Of a stretch of 46,382 nt of DNA, positions 18,180 to 26,983 are shown in pieces (within the stretch, counting starts at the first letter, position 1; each line of letters begins with the position of its first letter). The position numbers and the translations under genes are program-made. The DNA comes from Propionibacteriaceae bacterium. GTDB lineage: Bacteria > Actinomycetota > Actinomycetes > Propionibacteriales > Propionibacteriaceae. The stretch covers positions 1-46,382 of the forward strand of contig WRFI01000002.1 of the NCBI GenBank assembly GCA_009778875.1, written 5' to 3'. Below the pieces are notes generated by a model. The model saw only the letters and a list, made by a program, of their open reading frames with translations, was not told the origin of the DNA and did no database searches.

Positions 18180-19193
18180 TCACTGCTCGAAGATGTCCAG
18201 ATCTGTATCGAGCATGTCCAGATCTGTATTGAGGTCGGCGAGGCGCGGCTGGAGCCAGGCGCGGTACGCAGTCGGCGTCATCCCCACCGCATCACGAAAC
18301 ACGCGCGCCGCTTGGCCTGGATTCGACCAGCCCAAATCCTGGGTAATTACCCTGACCGGCCTGCGGGTGTTGACCAGCAACAAGACCATGTGTTGCACCC
18401 GCAGCGAGTCTCGGTAGGCCAACGGCGTCTTGCCCATGGCGTCGGTGAACAGCCGCGACAACTGGCGGGCCGACACATGGACGGCGGTGGCTAACTCATC
18501 CAGGCCCAGCGGCTCCCGGTAATGCTCACGCAGCGTTTGCCGGGTGGCCTGCACTGGCCCCTCCATGGGCTGCAGCACCCTCGTCGACGCCAACGACGCC
18601 CGATGGGACACGTCCTGCGGCCCGCACGGCTCGCTGTTCAGCCGGGATTCGAGCTGTGGCATGACCGCTTGGAGAAGGGTGAACAGCAGGTGTGTTGCGT
18701 GGTGGTAGCTGGCTCGCAGTCCGCGTCGTTTCGTCAGGTCGGACAATTCGTCGACCGCTGCGAACACCGCATCTCGGCAAGTCGGATCAACGCTGACGAC
18801 CTGGGAGGGTTTGGGGCAACACCACTCGACCAGGGTGTGAGGGGCAAGGTCGGCGATGGCCCACGGCGCGGCCCCGAACTGGACATGGGCGCGAAGGTAG
18901 TCTTCCGATACGAACACGGACGTGGCCTTCAGCAGCCCTTCGGGTTGGATTCCGCAGGGGGCGTCCGGCATGAGCACGACCACCGACCCTGGCTTAACCC
19001 ACTCGGCCTGGGCATTGTCGCGGTGGGTCACCCGGCCCGTGCCCTGGCGGATGACGATGTACTCACCCCAGTCGTAGGCGGCTGGTAGTAGGGCGCGGCG
19101 TACCGCGAGCGAGTGTGCGCAAAACGGCACCCCCGGCTCGACGATGAAATGCCGCCTCGACGGGTCAGCCGGGGCGACCCGCGCCCTGGGCAT
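18180..19193 (-). CDS. AraC-family transcriptional regulator
   Basis: This 337-aa regulator has an N-terminal cupin-like sensor (EYIVIRQGTGRVTH, VKPGSVVVLMPDAPCGIQ). Its C-terminal AraC DNA-binding domain shows both helix-turn-helix units: LDELATAVHVSARQLSRLF and later VRVITQDLGWSNPGQAARVF with GMTPTAYRAW. The last 15 residues are a small duplication, LNTDLDM/LDTDLDI, encoded by a 21-bp tandem repeat. The gene lies between the primase gene and the putative oriT, so it could control transfer genes. It could equally be a captured host regulator. Confidence 0.85.
   Translation of the reverse strand: MPRARVAPADPSRRHFIVEPGVPFCAHSLAVRRALLPAAYDWGEYIVIRQGTGRVTHRDNAQAEWVKPGSVVVLMPDAPCGIQPEGLLKATSVFVSEDYLRAHVQFGAAPWAIADLAPHTLVEWCCPKPSQVVSVDPTCRDAVFAAVDELSDLTKRRGLRASYHHATHLLFTLLQAVMPQLESRLNSEPCGPQDVSHRASLASTRVLQPMEGPVQATRQTLREHYREPLGLDELATAVHVSARQLSRLFTDAMGKTPLAYRDSLRVQHMVLLLVNTRRPVRVITQDLGWSNPGQAARVFRDAVGMTPTAYRAWLQPRLADLNTDLDMLDTDLDIFEQ
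18193..18234. repeat. Two 21-bp tandem repeats at the 3' end of the AraC gene
   Basis: The units 18193-18213 and 18214-18234 both begin ATGTCCAGATCTGTAT and differ at only two positions near their ends. They are in frame and add a seven-residue duplication to the regulator's C-terminus. Recent slippage is the simplest explanation. Confidence 0.85.
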
Positions 19194-19638
19194 GCGTCCA
19201 TTCTCCCAGCCCGCTCGGCCAACCGGGTGCTGCCATCCTGAACCAGGCGTCCGTCACAGGGTTGCGTCCTGCCTGGTCAGCGCCATGACACGGATCAGAT
19301 CATCGCGGGGAGAGTGATTCTTGGTCTGCTCTCCCGTCGCCAGCGAGTTGATCCGCGCACGCAACGCCACTGTTCGAAGTGACGCAATGAACGACGACAT
19401 CGTCAGGAGGCTCTGACGCCCACCATGACGCGCGCCTCGTCAGAGTCGACCATCGCATCCAGAGTCACGGCACTCAGTCAGATCAGCCTCGCAGTCCTCG
19501 TCTGTATCTGCCTCGGCAACTGCTCTCAGACCCCCGCGTGCCGCTTTCCGTCTTCCGAGCCGCTGCCGCGCCTCATCTGGACCACACGTCTGGCAACAGA
19601 GGGTCGCGCCGCTCACCTTGCTCCCGGAAGGGAGTGTC
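19194..19638. other. oriT: Gene-free region before the relaxase with inverted repeats; candidate oriT
   Basis: These 445 bases lie between the divergent AraC and relaxase genes, the usual place for a MobF origin of transfer. Two inverted repeats stand out. ACCAGGC (19242-19248) pairs with GCCTGGT (19271-19277) across 22 bases. GGGAGAG (19308-19314) pairs with CTCTCCC (19329-19335) across 14 bases. I cannot see a nic consensus. A plus-strand frame from 19425 has a hydrophobic stretch but overlaps the relaxase in another frame and is not convincing. The promoters of both genes should also lie here. Confidence 0.4.
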
Positions 19639-22600
19639 GTGACGGTTTCGATGCGGCTGATGAACGCCGGGGACGGCGTCAAGTATTTCTTCGAGTCGGT
19701 CGCCGCAGGCGACGGCGACCGGGATCTGTCGACGCCGCTGACGCGGTATTACACGGAGGCCGGTTGCCCGCCGGGTGAGTGGGTCGGGTCGGGTGTCGCG
19801 TCATTGGGCGGGCAGGTGAGTGTCGGCGACACGGCGGGTGAGCGTCAGCTTCAGATGCTGATCGGTGAGGGCCGTCACCCGACGACCGGCCAACTGCTCG
19901 GCGAGCCGTACCGCCGCTTCGCGTCAGTGGCTGAGCGTGTCGACCAGCGTGCCAAGGCGCTCAGCCCAGCCCTCACCGAGGCTGAGCGTGTTGCGGCGTT
20001 GGCGGAGATTGAGCGTGACGAGTCTGAGCGCGGTACTCGGCGGGCGGTCGCCGGGTTCGACTACACGTTCTCCGTGCCGAAGTCCGTCAGCGTGTTGTGG
20101 GGTGTGGCCGACGGCGGCACGCAGGCGTTGATCGCGCAGGCGCATCATGACGCGGTCGCCGACGTGCTCGGCTTCATGGAACGCGAGGTCGTAGCCACCC
20201 GGACGGGCTCTGGCGGGCGCAACGGCGCGGTCGTCCAATCTGACGTGACCGGCGTGGTGGCCACCTCGTTCGATCACTACGACTCGAGGGCTGGTGACCC
20301 GCAGTTGCACACCCATGTGGTGATCGCCAACCGGGTCTGCGCTCTCAAGGACGGCAAGTGGCGCACCATCGATTCCCGTCCGATGCACGCCGTGGTCGTC
20401 ACCTTGTCGGAGTATTACAACGCGCTGCTGGCCGACCGGCTGACCAGGGTGCTGGGTGTCGGCTGGGATGCTCGTGAGCGGGGCCGGGACCGGAATCCGG
20501 CCTGGGAGATCACCGGCGTCGGGGCTGATCTGATCGGCGAGTTCTCCTCCCGTTCCCATGACATCGACGCTGAGAAGGACCGCCTGGTCGCCGCCTACAC
20601 CACCGCACATGGCCGACGCCCGTCCTCGCGGATGATCATCAAGTTGCGCCAGCAGGCGACATTGGCGACCCGGCCCGCCAAGCAGATGCACTCGCTGGCC
20701 GAGCTGACCGACTTGTGGCGGCAGCGTGCCACCGGAATATTGGGCGAAGACGCAACCGGCTGGGCGTGGCGGGTGATCTCAGAATCCGACGCCATCGTCA
20801 TCCGTGCCGACAACATCCCGTTGGACATGATGGACGCTCTGGCCGCGTCGGTTCTGCAAGCGGTGGGTGAGAAACGCTCGACGTGGCGGCGGTGGAACCT
20901 GCACGCCGAGGCTTCGCGGCAGACGATGGGCTGGCGGTTCGCCACGACCGAAGACCGGGAGGCGTTGACCGGCCAGATCTGTGATGCCGCCGAAGCCCAA
21001 TCGCTGCGGCTGACCCCAGACGCGATGACCGCGCCAGACGAGTTCCTGCGCCTAGACGGCACCTCCAGGTTCCGGCCTCGGCATATGACCGTCTACTCCT
21101 CCCAAGACCTGTGGGACGCCGAAACCCGGCTGGCCGGGCTAGCCGAGACGTTCACTGCACCCGTGGTCGGCTTCGCCACCATTGACCGGATCGTCAACCA
21201 GCCGGATCGTCAGGGGCGGACGCTCGGCCAAGACCAGGCCGAGGCGCTGACAAGGATCGCAACCTCGGGACGCGTGGTGGACGTGCTGGTCGGCCCGGCG
21301 GGCGCGGGCAAGACCACCGCTCTCGGGTCGCTGCGGACAGCCTGGGAGACCGAGCACGGTGCCGGGTCGGTGGTTGGCCTTGCCCCCTCGGCAACCGCCG
21401 CCGCCGTGCTGGGCGAAGACTTGGGCATCGGCACGGAGAACACAGCCAGATGGCTCGCCCTCCACGACCACACCGGGCTGGAGTTCCAGCCCGGCCAGTT
21501 GGTGATCGTCGACGAAGCCTCCCTGGCGGGCACCTTCACCCTGGACCGGCTCGCCGCCCTGGCCAACCAGGCTGGAGCGAAAGTGCTGCTGGTGGGTGAC
21601 TGGGCGCAACTGCAGGCCGTCGACGCCGGAGGCGCGTTCACCATGCTCGTCGCCAACCGGGCCGACCCACCCGAACTGTCGGACATCCACCGCTTCACCA
21701 ACGTCTGGGAGAAGACCGCTTCCCTCGGGCTGCGACATGCCGACCTGGCAGCCATCGACCAGTACGAGACGCACGGCAGGCTCGTCGCAGACGATCTCGA
21801 CCAGGTCACGGCCCAGGCGTATGAGGCATGGCGCGACGACACCAGCCGAGGTGTCGCCTCGCTGCTTGTCGCCGATGCCCTGACCACGGTGCAGGAGCTG
21901 AACCGGCAGGCTCGCCACGACCGCATCCTGGCCGGTCTGGTCGCCCCCGACCACGAGATCACCCTGGGTGACGGCAGCCGCGCTTCCGCCGGGGATGTCG
22001 TCATCACCCGCCTCAACAACCGCCACCTGCAAGCCGGACGCACCGGCTGGGTCCGCAACGGCGACCGCTGGACCATCATCAAGACCCACGTCGACGGATC
22101 GATCACCGTCCGCCGCGCCGGACACACCCGAGGCGGCACCGTCACCCTGCCAGCCGACTACGCCGCCGAACACTTGGACCTCGGTTACGCGGTCACCGCG
22201 CACAGGGCGCAGGGCGTGACGGTCGACACCTGCCACGTCCTGGTCACACCGACGACGACCAGGGAGAACCTGTACGTCGCCATGACCAGAGGCCGCGACT
22301 CGAACCTCGCCTACGTGGCTACCGACCGGCCCGACGACTCCCACGATCAGCCGCACCCGTCCGACAATCCCGAGGCGACCGCCCGGTCGGTGTTGGCCGG
22401 AGTGTTGTCCAACTCGGGCGCGGAGTTGTCTGCCCATCAGATGCGGCAGGCTGAGGCGGAGCAGTGGGGCAACACGGCCCAACTCCGGGCCGAGATCGAA
22501 ACGCTGATCTCAGCCGCGCAGCAAGGCCGCTGGGCGGCGCTCGTCGGCGCGTGTGGCCTAGACACCACCCAGGCCGAAGCAGTGCTCGCATCGGAGGCGT

Positions 22601-23169
22601 TCGGCCCGCTGTGCGCGGAACTACGCCGCGCAGAAGCCAACGGCCTTGATCCGGAACAGGCACTGCCGCGCCTGGTTGCCGTCCGCAGCCTCGTCGGCGC
22701 AGTCGACATCGCCTCCGTTCTGCACGGACGCCTGGCCAGGTACATTGACACCGCGACTACCGACCGTCGGGTCCGCACCGCACCTCGGTACACGCTCGGT
22801 CTAGTCCCACAGACCACCGACCGGCTCGATCCGGTGATGGACCACGCGGTGCGAGAACGTGTCCAAGCCATGCGGCGGCGGGCAGAGGATCTGCTGCGTC
22901 AGGGCACCGACCGAGATGAGCCGTGGGTTGCGGCGCTGGGGCCAAGACCGACCGACGCGCGCGAAGCGCGACATTGGGATGAGACGGCGCTCGCTGCCGC
23001 CGCCTACCGGGATGCTTGGGGCGTGGTCGACCCGACGCCATTAGGGAACCCGTCAAGTCTCAAGCAGCGTCAGGACGCGGCACGAATCGCCCCGGCACTC
23101 AACCGCCAGTCGCACGCCACAGCCAGACCAACCCCGCAAGCCGCACCGGACACCTCGCCGCATTTGTGA
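19639..23169 (+). CDS. MobF-family conjugative relaxase-helicase (TrwC/TraA-like)
   Basis: This 1176-aa protein should nick oriT, stay bound to the 5' end and unwind the strand. The relaxase domain includes the catalytic tyrosine pair RYYTE (Tyr37/Tyr38) and the histidine triad in FDHYDSRAGDPQLHTH (His213, His224, His226). The helicase part has Walker A GPAGAGKT near 552-559 and Walker B VIVDEAS near 622-628. A TTTRENLYVAMTRGR motif typical of TraI-like helicases comes further on. The C-terminal 300 residues are helical. I chose the GTG at 19639, giving TVSMRLMNAGDG, the common start of this family, with GAAGGGAG upstream. It lies convergent to no other transfer gene and has its own promoter region. 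Confidence 0.93.
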   Translation: MTVSMRLMNAGDGVKYFFESVAAGDGDRDLSTPLTRYYTEAGCPPGEWVGSGVASLGGQVSVGDTAGERQLQMLIGEGRHPTTGQLLGEPYRRFASVAERVDQRAKALSPALTEAERVAALAEIERDESERGTRRAVAGFDYTFSVPKSVSVLWGVADGGTQALIAQAHHDAVADVLGFMEREVVATRTGSGGRNGAVVQSDVTGVVATSFDHYDSRAGDPQLHTHVVIANRVCALKDGKWRTIDSRPMHAVVVTLSEYYNALLADRLTRVLGVGWDARERGRDRNPAWEITGVGADLIGEFSSRSHDIDAEKDRLVAAYTTAHGRRPSSRMIIKLRQQATLATRPAKQMHSLAELTDLWRQRATGILGEDATGWAWRVISESDAIVIRADNIPLDMMDALAASVLQAVGEKRSTWRRWNLHAEASRQTMGWRFATTEDREALTGQICDAAEAQSLRLTPDAMTAPDEFLRLDGTSRFRPRHMTVYSSQDLWDAETRLAGLAETFTAPVVGFATIDRIVNQPDRQGRTLGQDQAEALTRIATSGRVVDVLVGPAGAGKTTALGSLRTAWETEHGAGSVVGLAPSATAAAVLGEDLGIGTENTARWLALHDHTGLEFQPGQLVIVDEASLAGTFTLDRLAALANQAGAKVLLVGDWAQLQAVDAGGAFTMLVANRADPPELSDIHRFTNVWEKTASLGLRHADLAAIDQYETHGRLVADDLDQVTAQAYEAWRDDTSRGVASLLVADALTTVQELNRQARHDRILAGLVAPDHEITLGDGSRASAGDVVITRLNNRHLQAGRTGWVRNGDRWTIIKTHVDGSITVRRAGHTRGGTVTLPADYAAEHLDLGYAVTAHRAQGVTVDTCHVLVTPTTTRENLYVAMTRGRDSNLAYVATDRPDDSHDQPHPSDNPEATARSVLAGVLSNSGAELSAHQMRQAEAEQWGNTAQLRAEIETLISAAQQGRWAALVGACGLDTTQAEAVLASEAFGPLCAELRRAEANGLDPEQALPRLVAVRSLVGAVDIASVLHGRLARYIDTATTDRRVRTAPRYTLGLVPQTTDRLDPVMDHAVRERVQAMRRRAEDLLRQGTDRDEPWVAALGPRPTDAREARHWDETALAAAAYRDAWGVVDPTPLGNPSSLKQRQDAARIAPALNRQSHATARPTPQAAPDTSPHL

Positions 23170-23238
23170 CTGTGGCAGGTGGCCTACAACGGCGGCGATC
23201 CGAGTCCCCTGACTGGGTGGCCCTACCACCGTGCCGCA

Positions 23239-23296
23239 TTGACGGGCGTCAATAGGTAGGGATACTCTCATATTTATGAGTGTCGATACATATGAG
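23239..23296 (+). promoter_or_regulatory. Promoter and ArsR-type operator upstream of the ABC exporter
   Basis: TTGACG (23239-23244) and TACTCT (23263-23268) with an 18-base spacer form a plausible promoter. Immediately downstream, the palindrome TCATATTTATGA is followed by GTGTCGATACATATGAG. The GTCGATAC core recurs at the arsR/small-ORF, acr3 and arsD promoters of this island, so the exporter is probably controlled by the same ArsR. The match to a shared operator is direct; regulation is inferred. Confidence 0.55.
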
Positions 23297-23368
23297 AAGC
23301 CGTGATGGTCGTCGTCGATCCGTCTGGACGGCTCGCCCCGCGTCGCGCCTCTCGTCAGGGTTAGTCCT

Positions 23369-25168
23369 GTGCGCAGCATCGCCCGGATTCTTCTGCTCGG
23401 ACGCGAGCTATGGCCCCTTTGCGTCGCGGTCGCGCTTACGGCGATCATCCAAGCTGCGACGACTCTGATCGTCCCGTCGATCATTGCCGCAGCCACTGGC
23501 GTCGTCGTGGCTGCCCAGGCGGGCAAGGCCGTTGATCCGGTGTCGTCGGTGGTGTGGCTGGCGTTGGGCTTGTTCGCCACAGCGGTCGTGGCCACGGTCG
23601 TCTCCAATGTGGGCGGGTATTTCGGCGATCTCATGGCCGTCCGATTGCGGGCGATCATGTCCCATCGCTATTTCGAACACCTGCTGCGTCTCCCGCAGCG
23701 GTACTTCGACTCGGAGCTGACCGGCACGATCATCGGACGGCTGCAACGCTCGATCACCGAGACGTCCTCGTTCTTCAACGCCTTTGCGAACAACTTCTTC
23801 CCCATGCTGCTGACCGTGGGGGCCGCACTGGTCATGGCAGCCACCTATTCGCCGTGGCTAGCCGTCCTGCTGGCGGCGATCTACCCCATTTTCATGTGGC
23901 TGACGGCCCTGACGTCTCGGCGGTGGCAGGGCTACGAGACGCGGAAGAACAAGGACTACGACATTGCGAACGGGCGTTTCTCCGAGGCGATCAGCCAAAT
24001 CCGGGTCGTGAAAAGCTTCGTGCAGGAGCTACGCGAACTGCGGCTGTTTGACGCCAAGTACGACGAGACCGTGTCGATCACCGCGAAGCAATCCCGGTGG
24101 TGGCATCTCATGGACGTTGCCCGCCAAGGCGTCCTCAACATCGTTTTTCTCGGCATCTACTTGATCGTGTTCGTCCAGACAGCACGGGGACTCTTCACGG
24201 TCGCGGCCATGGTGCTGCTCGTGCAACTCATCGCCATCGCACGCGGGCCTGTCACATCGATGAGCTATCTGGTCGACTCGGCCCAACGCGCCATCACCGG
24301 CTCCAAGGACTACCTGGAGGCTCTGACCGAACGCCCCGAAACGGGGTCTTTGCCCGAGGTTGCGGGAATGACCATGCCAGGGATTGCCGATGCGCCTGCC
24401 ATCGAGTTCGAGCATGTGTCATTCAGCTACGACGAAACCCCAGTGCTCAGCGACATCAGTTTCGTCGTTGAACCCGGCGAACGCATTGCCATCGTCGGCG
24501 AGAGCGGCGGCGGCAAGACGACGCTCACCAGCTTGCTGCTCGCCTTGTACCAGCCAAGCCACGGATTGATCCGCCTTGCCGGAGTGAACATCGCCGATCA
24601 ACCGGCGACGAGTATCCGCAGCCATATCGCCGTGGTATTCCAGGACGCCTCGCTGTTCTCCGGTGCGATCCGGGAGAACATCTCCTACGCGCGCCCCGAC
24701 GCCAGCGACGACCAGATCGAGCAAGCGGCACGCCGGGCGAACGCCCACGAATTCATCGAACACTTCCCCAATGCATACGATTCACAGATCGGCGAGCGCG
24801 GCCTCAAGCTCTCCGGTGGGCAGCGGCAGCGCATCGCGATAGCTCGCGCGATGCTGAAAGACGCGCCCGTCCTCATCCTCGATGAGGCAACGAGTTCACT
24901 GGACTCGCGTTCAGAACGCCTGGTACAAGACGGGCTGGACGACCTGATGGCCGACCGGACGACCATCATCATTGCCCATCGACTGTCCACCATCGCCTCC
25001 GTCGACCGGATCATCACCATCGTGGACGGGCGGATCGGTGAAATCGGCACGCCCGACGAGCTGGCGGTCAGCGGTGGCGTGTACGCCGAACTGCTCGCCT
25101 TGCAGGGGTCGGCGTCGAAACGCGACCGCAAACGCCTGCACCAGTTCGACATCGTTAGCGGGCACTAA
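23369..25168 (+). CDS. ABC exporter, fused membrane and ATPase domains
   Basis: This 599-aa half-transporter has about six membrane helices in residues 1-310. A nucleotide-binding domain follows with Walker A GESGGGKT (near 376-384), signature LSGGQRQR (near 480), Walker B VLILDEATSSLDS and H-loop IIIAHRLST. It should work as a homodimer and export a hydrophobic or conjugated compound. The start is a GTG at 23369 after CAGGG. Exporters of this kind are not a standard part of ars islands. The shared GTCGATAC operator and the position next to acr3 suggest it may export a thiol conjugate or another toxic compound made under arsenic stress. That function is speculative. Confidence 0.9.
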   Translation: MRSIARILLLGRELWPLCVAVALTAIIQAATTLIVPSIIAAATGVVVAAQAGKAVDPVSSVVWLALGLFATAVVATVVSNVGGYFGDLMAVRLRAIMSHRYFEHLLRLPQRYFDSELTGTIIGRLQRSITETSSFFNAFANNFFPMLLTVGAALVMAATYSPWLAVLLAAIYPIFMWLTALTSRRWQGYETRKNKDYDIANGRFSEAISQIRVVKSFVQELRELRLFDAKYDETVSITAKQSRWWHLMDVARQGVLNIVFLGIYLIVFVQTARGLFTVAAMVLLVQLIAIARGPVTSMSYLVDSAQRAITGSKDYLEALTERPETGSLPEVAGMTMPGIADAPAIEFEHVSFSYDETPVLSDISFVVEPGERIAIVGESGGGKTTLTSLLLALYQPSHGLIRLAGVNIADQPATSIRSHIAVVFQDASLFSGAIRENISYARPDASDDQIEQAARRANAHEFIEHFPNAYDSQIGERGLKLSGGQRQRIAIARAMLKDAPVLILDEATSSLDSRSERLVQDGLDDLMADRTTIIIAHRLSTIASVDRIITIVDGRIGEIGTPDELAVSGGVYAELLALQGSASKRDRKRLHQFDIVSGH

Positions 25169-25180
25169 CCCGGCAAGCAG

Positions 25181-26263
25181 TCAGGCAGGTTCCGGTGCGG
25201 TCTGCCGGAACCAGCCGGTGGTGCGGTTGGCGATATGGACAAGGCCGAGCATGACAGGCACTTCGACCAGCACGCCGACGGTGGTGGCCAAGGCAACGGG
25301 ACTGTTCGCCCCGAACAGGGCCACGGCCACTGCGACGGCCAGCTCGAAGAAGTTGGAGCCGCCGATCATCGCAGCGGGAGCTGCGATGTTGTGTGGCAGG
25401 CGCAGCAGTCTTCCGGCCCCGTAGGTCAGGGTGAACATCAAACCGGTCTGGATGACCAGGGGTACGGCGATCAGCACGATGTGCAGCGGGTTGGACAAGA
25501 TGACGTGGGCCTGGAATGAGAAGATCAACACCAGGGTGAGCAGCAGGCCGACGACGGTGACCTTGCCGAACTTCGGAATGAACCCGTCTTGGAAGTATGC
25601 CTGGCCCCGGCGGGCGGTGATGGCGCGTCGGGTGAGGACTCCGGCGGCGATGGGCACGACAACGAAAAGCACCACAGATAGCAGCAGGGTGCCCCAGGGG
25701 ATGGCGATGCCGCCGATGCCGAGCAGCAGCCCGACGATTGGGGTGAAGGCGACCAGGATGATCAGGTCGTTGGTGGCGACTTGGACGACGGTGTATCCGG
25801 GGTCACCTTTGGTCAGGTGGCTCCACACGAACACCATCGCTGTACATGGTGCTGCCCCCAAGATGACAGCCCCGGCGATGTAGTCGCGGGCCAGGTCATG
25901 CGGGATCAGCCCGGCGAACACCACATAGAAGAACAATGAGGTCAGCGCGAACATGGTGAACGGCTTGACCAGCCAGTTCACAGCCCACGTGAGGAACAGG
26001 CCTTTCGGGTTGCGGCCCACGTTGCGGATCGATGCGAAGTCGACTTTCAGCATCATCGGGTAGATCATCACCCAGATCAGCACGGCGATGGGGATCGAGA
26101 CGTTGGCGTACTGGAGCTTGCCAAGCCAGTCGGGGATCGCCGGGATGAACTGTCCGATCAGCAAACCCAGCCCCATACAGATGACGACCCACACTGTAAG
26201 GAACCGGTCGAAGAACCCGATACCCGAAGCAGGCTTGGGTGGGATGGCTGGGACGTCGGACAT
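25181..26263 (-). CDS. acr3: Arsenite efflux permease, Acr3 family
   Basis: This 360-aa membrane protein has about ten hydrophobic helices and pumps arsenite out of the cell by proton antiport. Family hallmarks include VLIWVMIYPMMLKVDF, the conserved Cys140 in LGAAPCTAMVFVWSH, and FGKVTVVGLLLTLVLIFSFQ. The ATG at 26263 follows the promoter at 26310-26338 and begins MSDVPAIPP. It is transcribed away from arsR with its own promoter and is convergent with the ABC exporter, whose stop lies 12 bases away. ArsA normally partners ArsB; pairing with Acr3, as expected here, is also known. Confidence 0.93.
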   Translation of the reverse strand: MSDVPAIPPKPASGIGFFDRFLTVWVVICMGLGLLIGQFIPAIPDWLGKLQYANVSIPIAVLIWVMIYPMMLKVDFASIRNVGRNPKGLFLTWAVNWLVKPFTMFALTSLFFYVVFAGLIPHDLARDYIAGAVILGAAPCTAMVFVWSHLTKGDPGYTVVQVATNDLIILVAFTPIVGLLLGIGGIAIPWGTLLLSVVLFVVVPIAAGVLTRRAITARRGQAYFQDGFIPKFGKVTVVGLLLTLVLIFSFQAHVILSNPLHIVLIAVPLVIQTGLMFTLTYGAGRLLRLPHNIAAPAAMIGGSNFFELAVAVAVALFGANSPVALATTVGVLVEVPVMLGLVHIANRTTGWFRQTAPEPA

Positions 26264-26309
26264 GAATGGCCTTCCACTGCTCAACAGATGTTGTCCAGCC
26301 CAGCATACA

Positions 26310-26338
26310 TATCGACACGCGACGATACGACGTGTCAG
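26310..26338 (-). promoter_or_regulatory. acr3 promoter with ArsR-type operator
   Basis: On the minus strand CTGACA (26338-26333) and TCGATA (26315-26310) are separated by 17 bases. The -10 region overlaps the element CGTGTCGATATG, matching the GTCGATAY core found at the other promoters of this island. It lies about 47 bases before the acr3 start, within the 107-base gap behind arsR, so acr3 can be expressed separately from arsR. Confidence 0.6.
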
Positions 26339-26370
26339 GCCGACTTCCGTCTGCGAATGTTCGACCGGCG

Positions 26371-26715
26371 CTAGGCGACCGCGCCTTGTAGAGCACGGAT
26401 GAGACGCTCGGCGACGGGGGTGTTGAGCCGGTAGTGCGCCCATTTGCCGCGCTGCTCGCGGGTGATCAGGCGGGCGTCCGCCAATCGCTTGAGGTGGTGG
26501 GACAGGGTGGGTTGGGTGATGCCGAGCGCGGCGGGCAGGTGGCAGGCGCACACGGTCGTGTCGGGAGCAGCGGCGATGTAGTGCAGCAGTCGCAGTCGCA
26601 CGGGATCGGCGACGGCTTTCAAGACGACGGCGAGTTCGTCGGCTTCATCGGGGTCCATCAGCACCAGGGAGGACGGGCAGCACTCGCTCAGCGGTGTCTC
26701 CTGAATGACGGTCAT
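26371..26715 (-). CDS. arsR: ArsR/SmtB-family arsenic-responsive repressor
   Basis: This 114-aa winged-helix repressor has the recognition region LPAALGITQPTLSHHLKRLADARL and a wing with REQRGKWAHYRL. Candidate As(III) ligands are the N-terminal pair Cys12-Cys13 (SECCPSS) and Cys56/Cys58 (TVCACHLP). An N-terminal Cys pair plus a Cys in the alpha3-alpha4 region is the arrangement described for Corynebacterium ArsR. It should bind the GTCGATAY elements at the nearby promoters and release them when arsenite binds. The gene is divergent from the small ORF at 26819. Confidence 0.93.
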   Translation of the reverse strand: MTVIQETPLSECCPSSLVLMDPDEADELAVVLKAVADPVRLRLLHYIAAAPDTTVCACHLPAALGITQPTLSHHLKRLADARLITREQRGKWAHYRLNTPVAERLIRALQGAVA

Positions 26716-26736
26716 GGCACCATCATAGCCTTCACA

Positions 26737-26765
26737 TTGACACGAGTCGATACGTAACCTAAGAT
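26737..26765 (+). promoter_or_regulatory. Promoter with ArsR-type operator, divergent from arsR
   Basis: TTGACA (26737-26742) and TAAGAT (26760-26765) are separated by exactly 17 bases, a near-consensus promoter. The spacer contains GAGTCGATACG, the shared operator core. A second, weaker match (CCGTCGGTATG) lies further downstream near 26780. Spacing and sequence closely match the promoter at 27870-27898, as if the two were duplicates. Confidence 0.7.
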
Positions 26766-26818
26766 CGTGGCCATGCCCGTCGGTATGCGACGGGTTTGTC
26801 GTTTATGGAGCAACCGTG

Positions 26819-26983
26819 ATGGACGTCGTCGCAACCTCGCAGCAGTCGTGCTGCGGCGTTCCGGCCACCTCGCGTGAACAGGGTTCTCGTTCGTTGCGCC
26901 GTGATCCACATCACCTCGGGGCAAGGCGCATCCACCGGTCGGCTTCTGGCAAGCCAGCAAGATGCGGTGGATTGACGAGATGA
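26819..26983 (+). CDS. Small Cys-pair ORF, duplicate of the DUF2703-ArsD N-terminus
   Basis: This 54-aa ORF starts with ATG at 26819 after GGAG with suitable spacing and begins MDVVATSQQSCCGVPATS. The DUF2703-ArsD protein downstream begins MDTTTNPQQSCCGTSATA, and the promoter and leader upstream of both also match. The rest is basic and shows no family. Its stop overlaps the start of the DUF929 gene as ATGA (26980-26983). It could be a short metal-binding peptide, a leader that couples translation of the next gene, or the stump of a duplicated arsD-type gene. I favour duplication followed by insertion of the DUF929 gene. Confidence 0.5.
   Translation: MDVVATSQQSCCGVPATSREQGSRSLRRDPHHLGARRIHRSASGKPARCGGLTR

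Noticed and set aside
19425-19778. Plus-strand frame of 117 codons with a lipoprotein-like stretch (ISLAVLVCICLGNCSQ)
   Set aside because: It overlaps the relaxase start in another frame, and its second half is a shadow of the relaxase. The hydrophobic stretch alone is not enough.
21139-22482. 447-codon open frame antisense to the relaxase-helicase
   Set aside because: The relaxase on the other strand has clear catalytic motifs; this frame is repetitive Gly/Val/Asp sequence without a domain.
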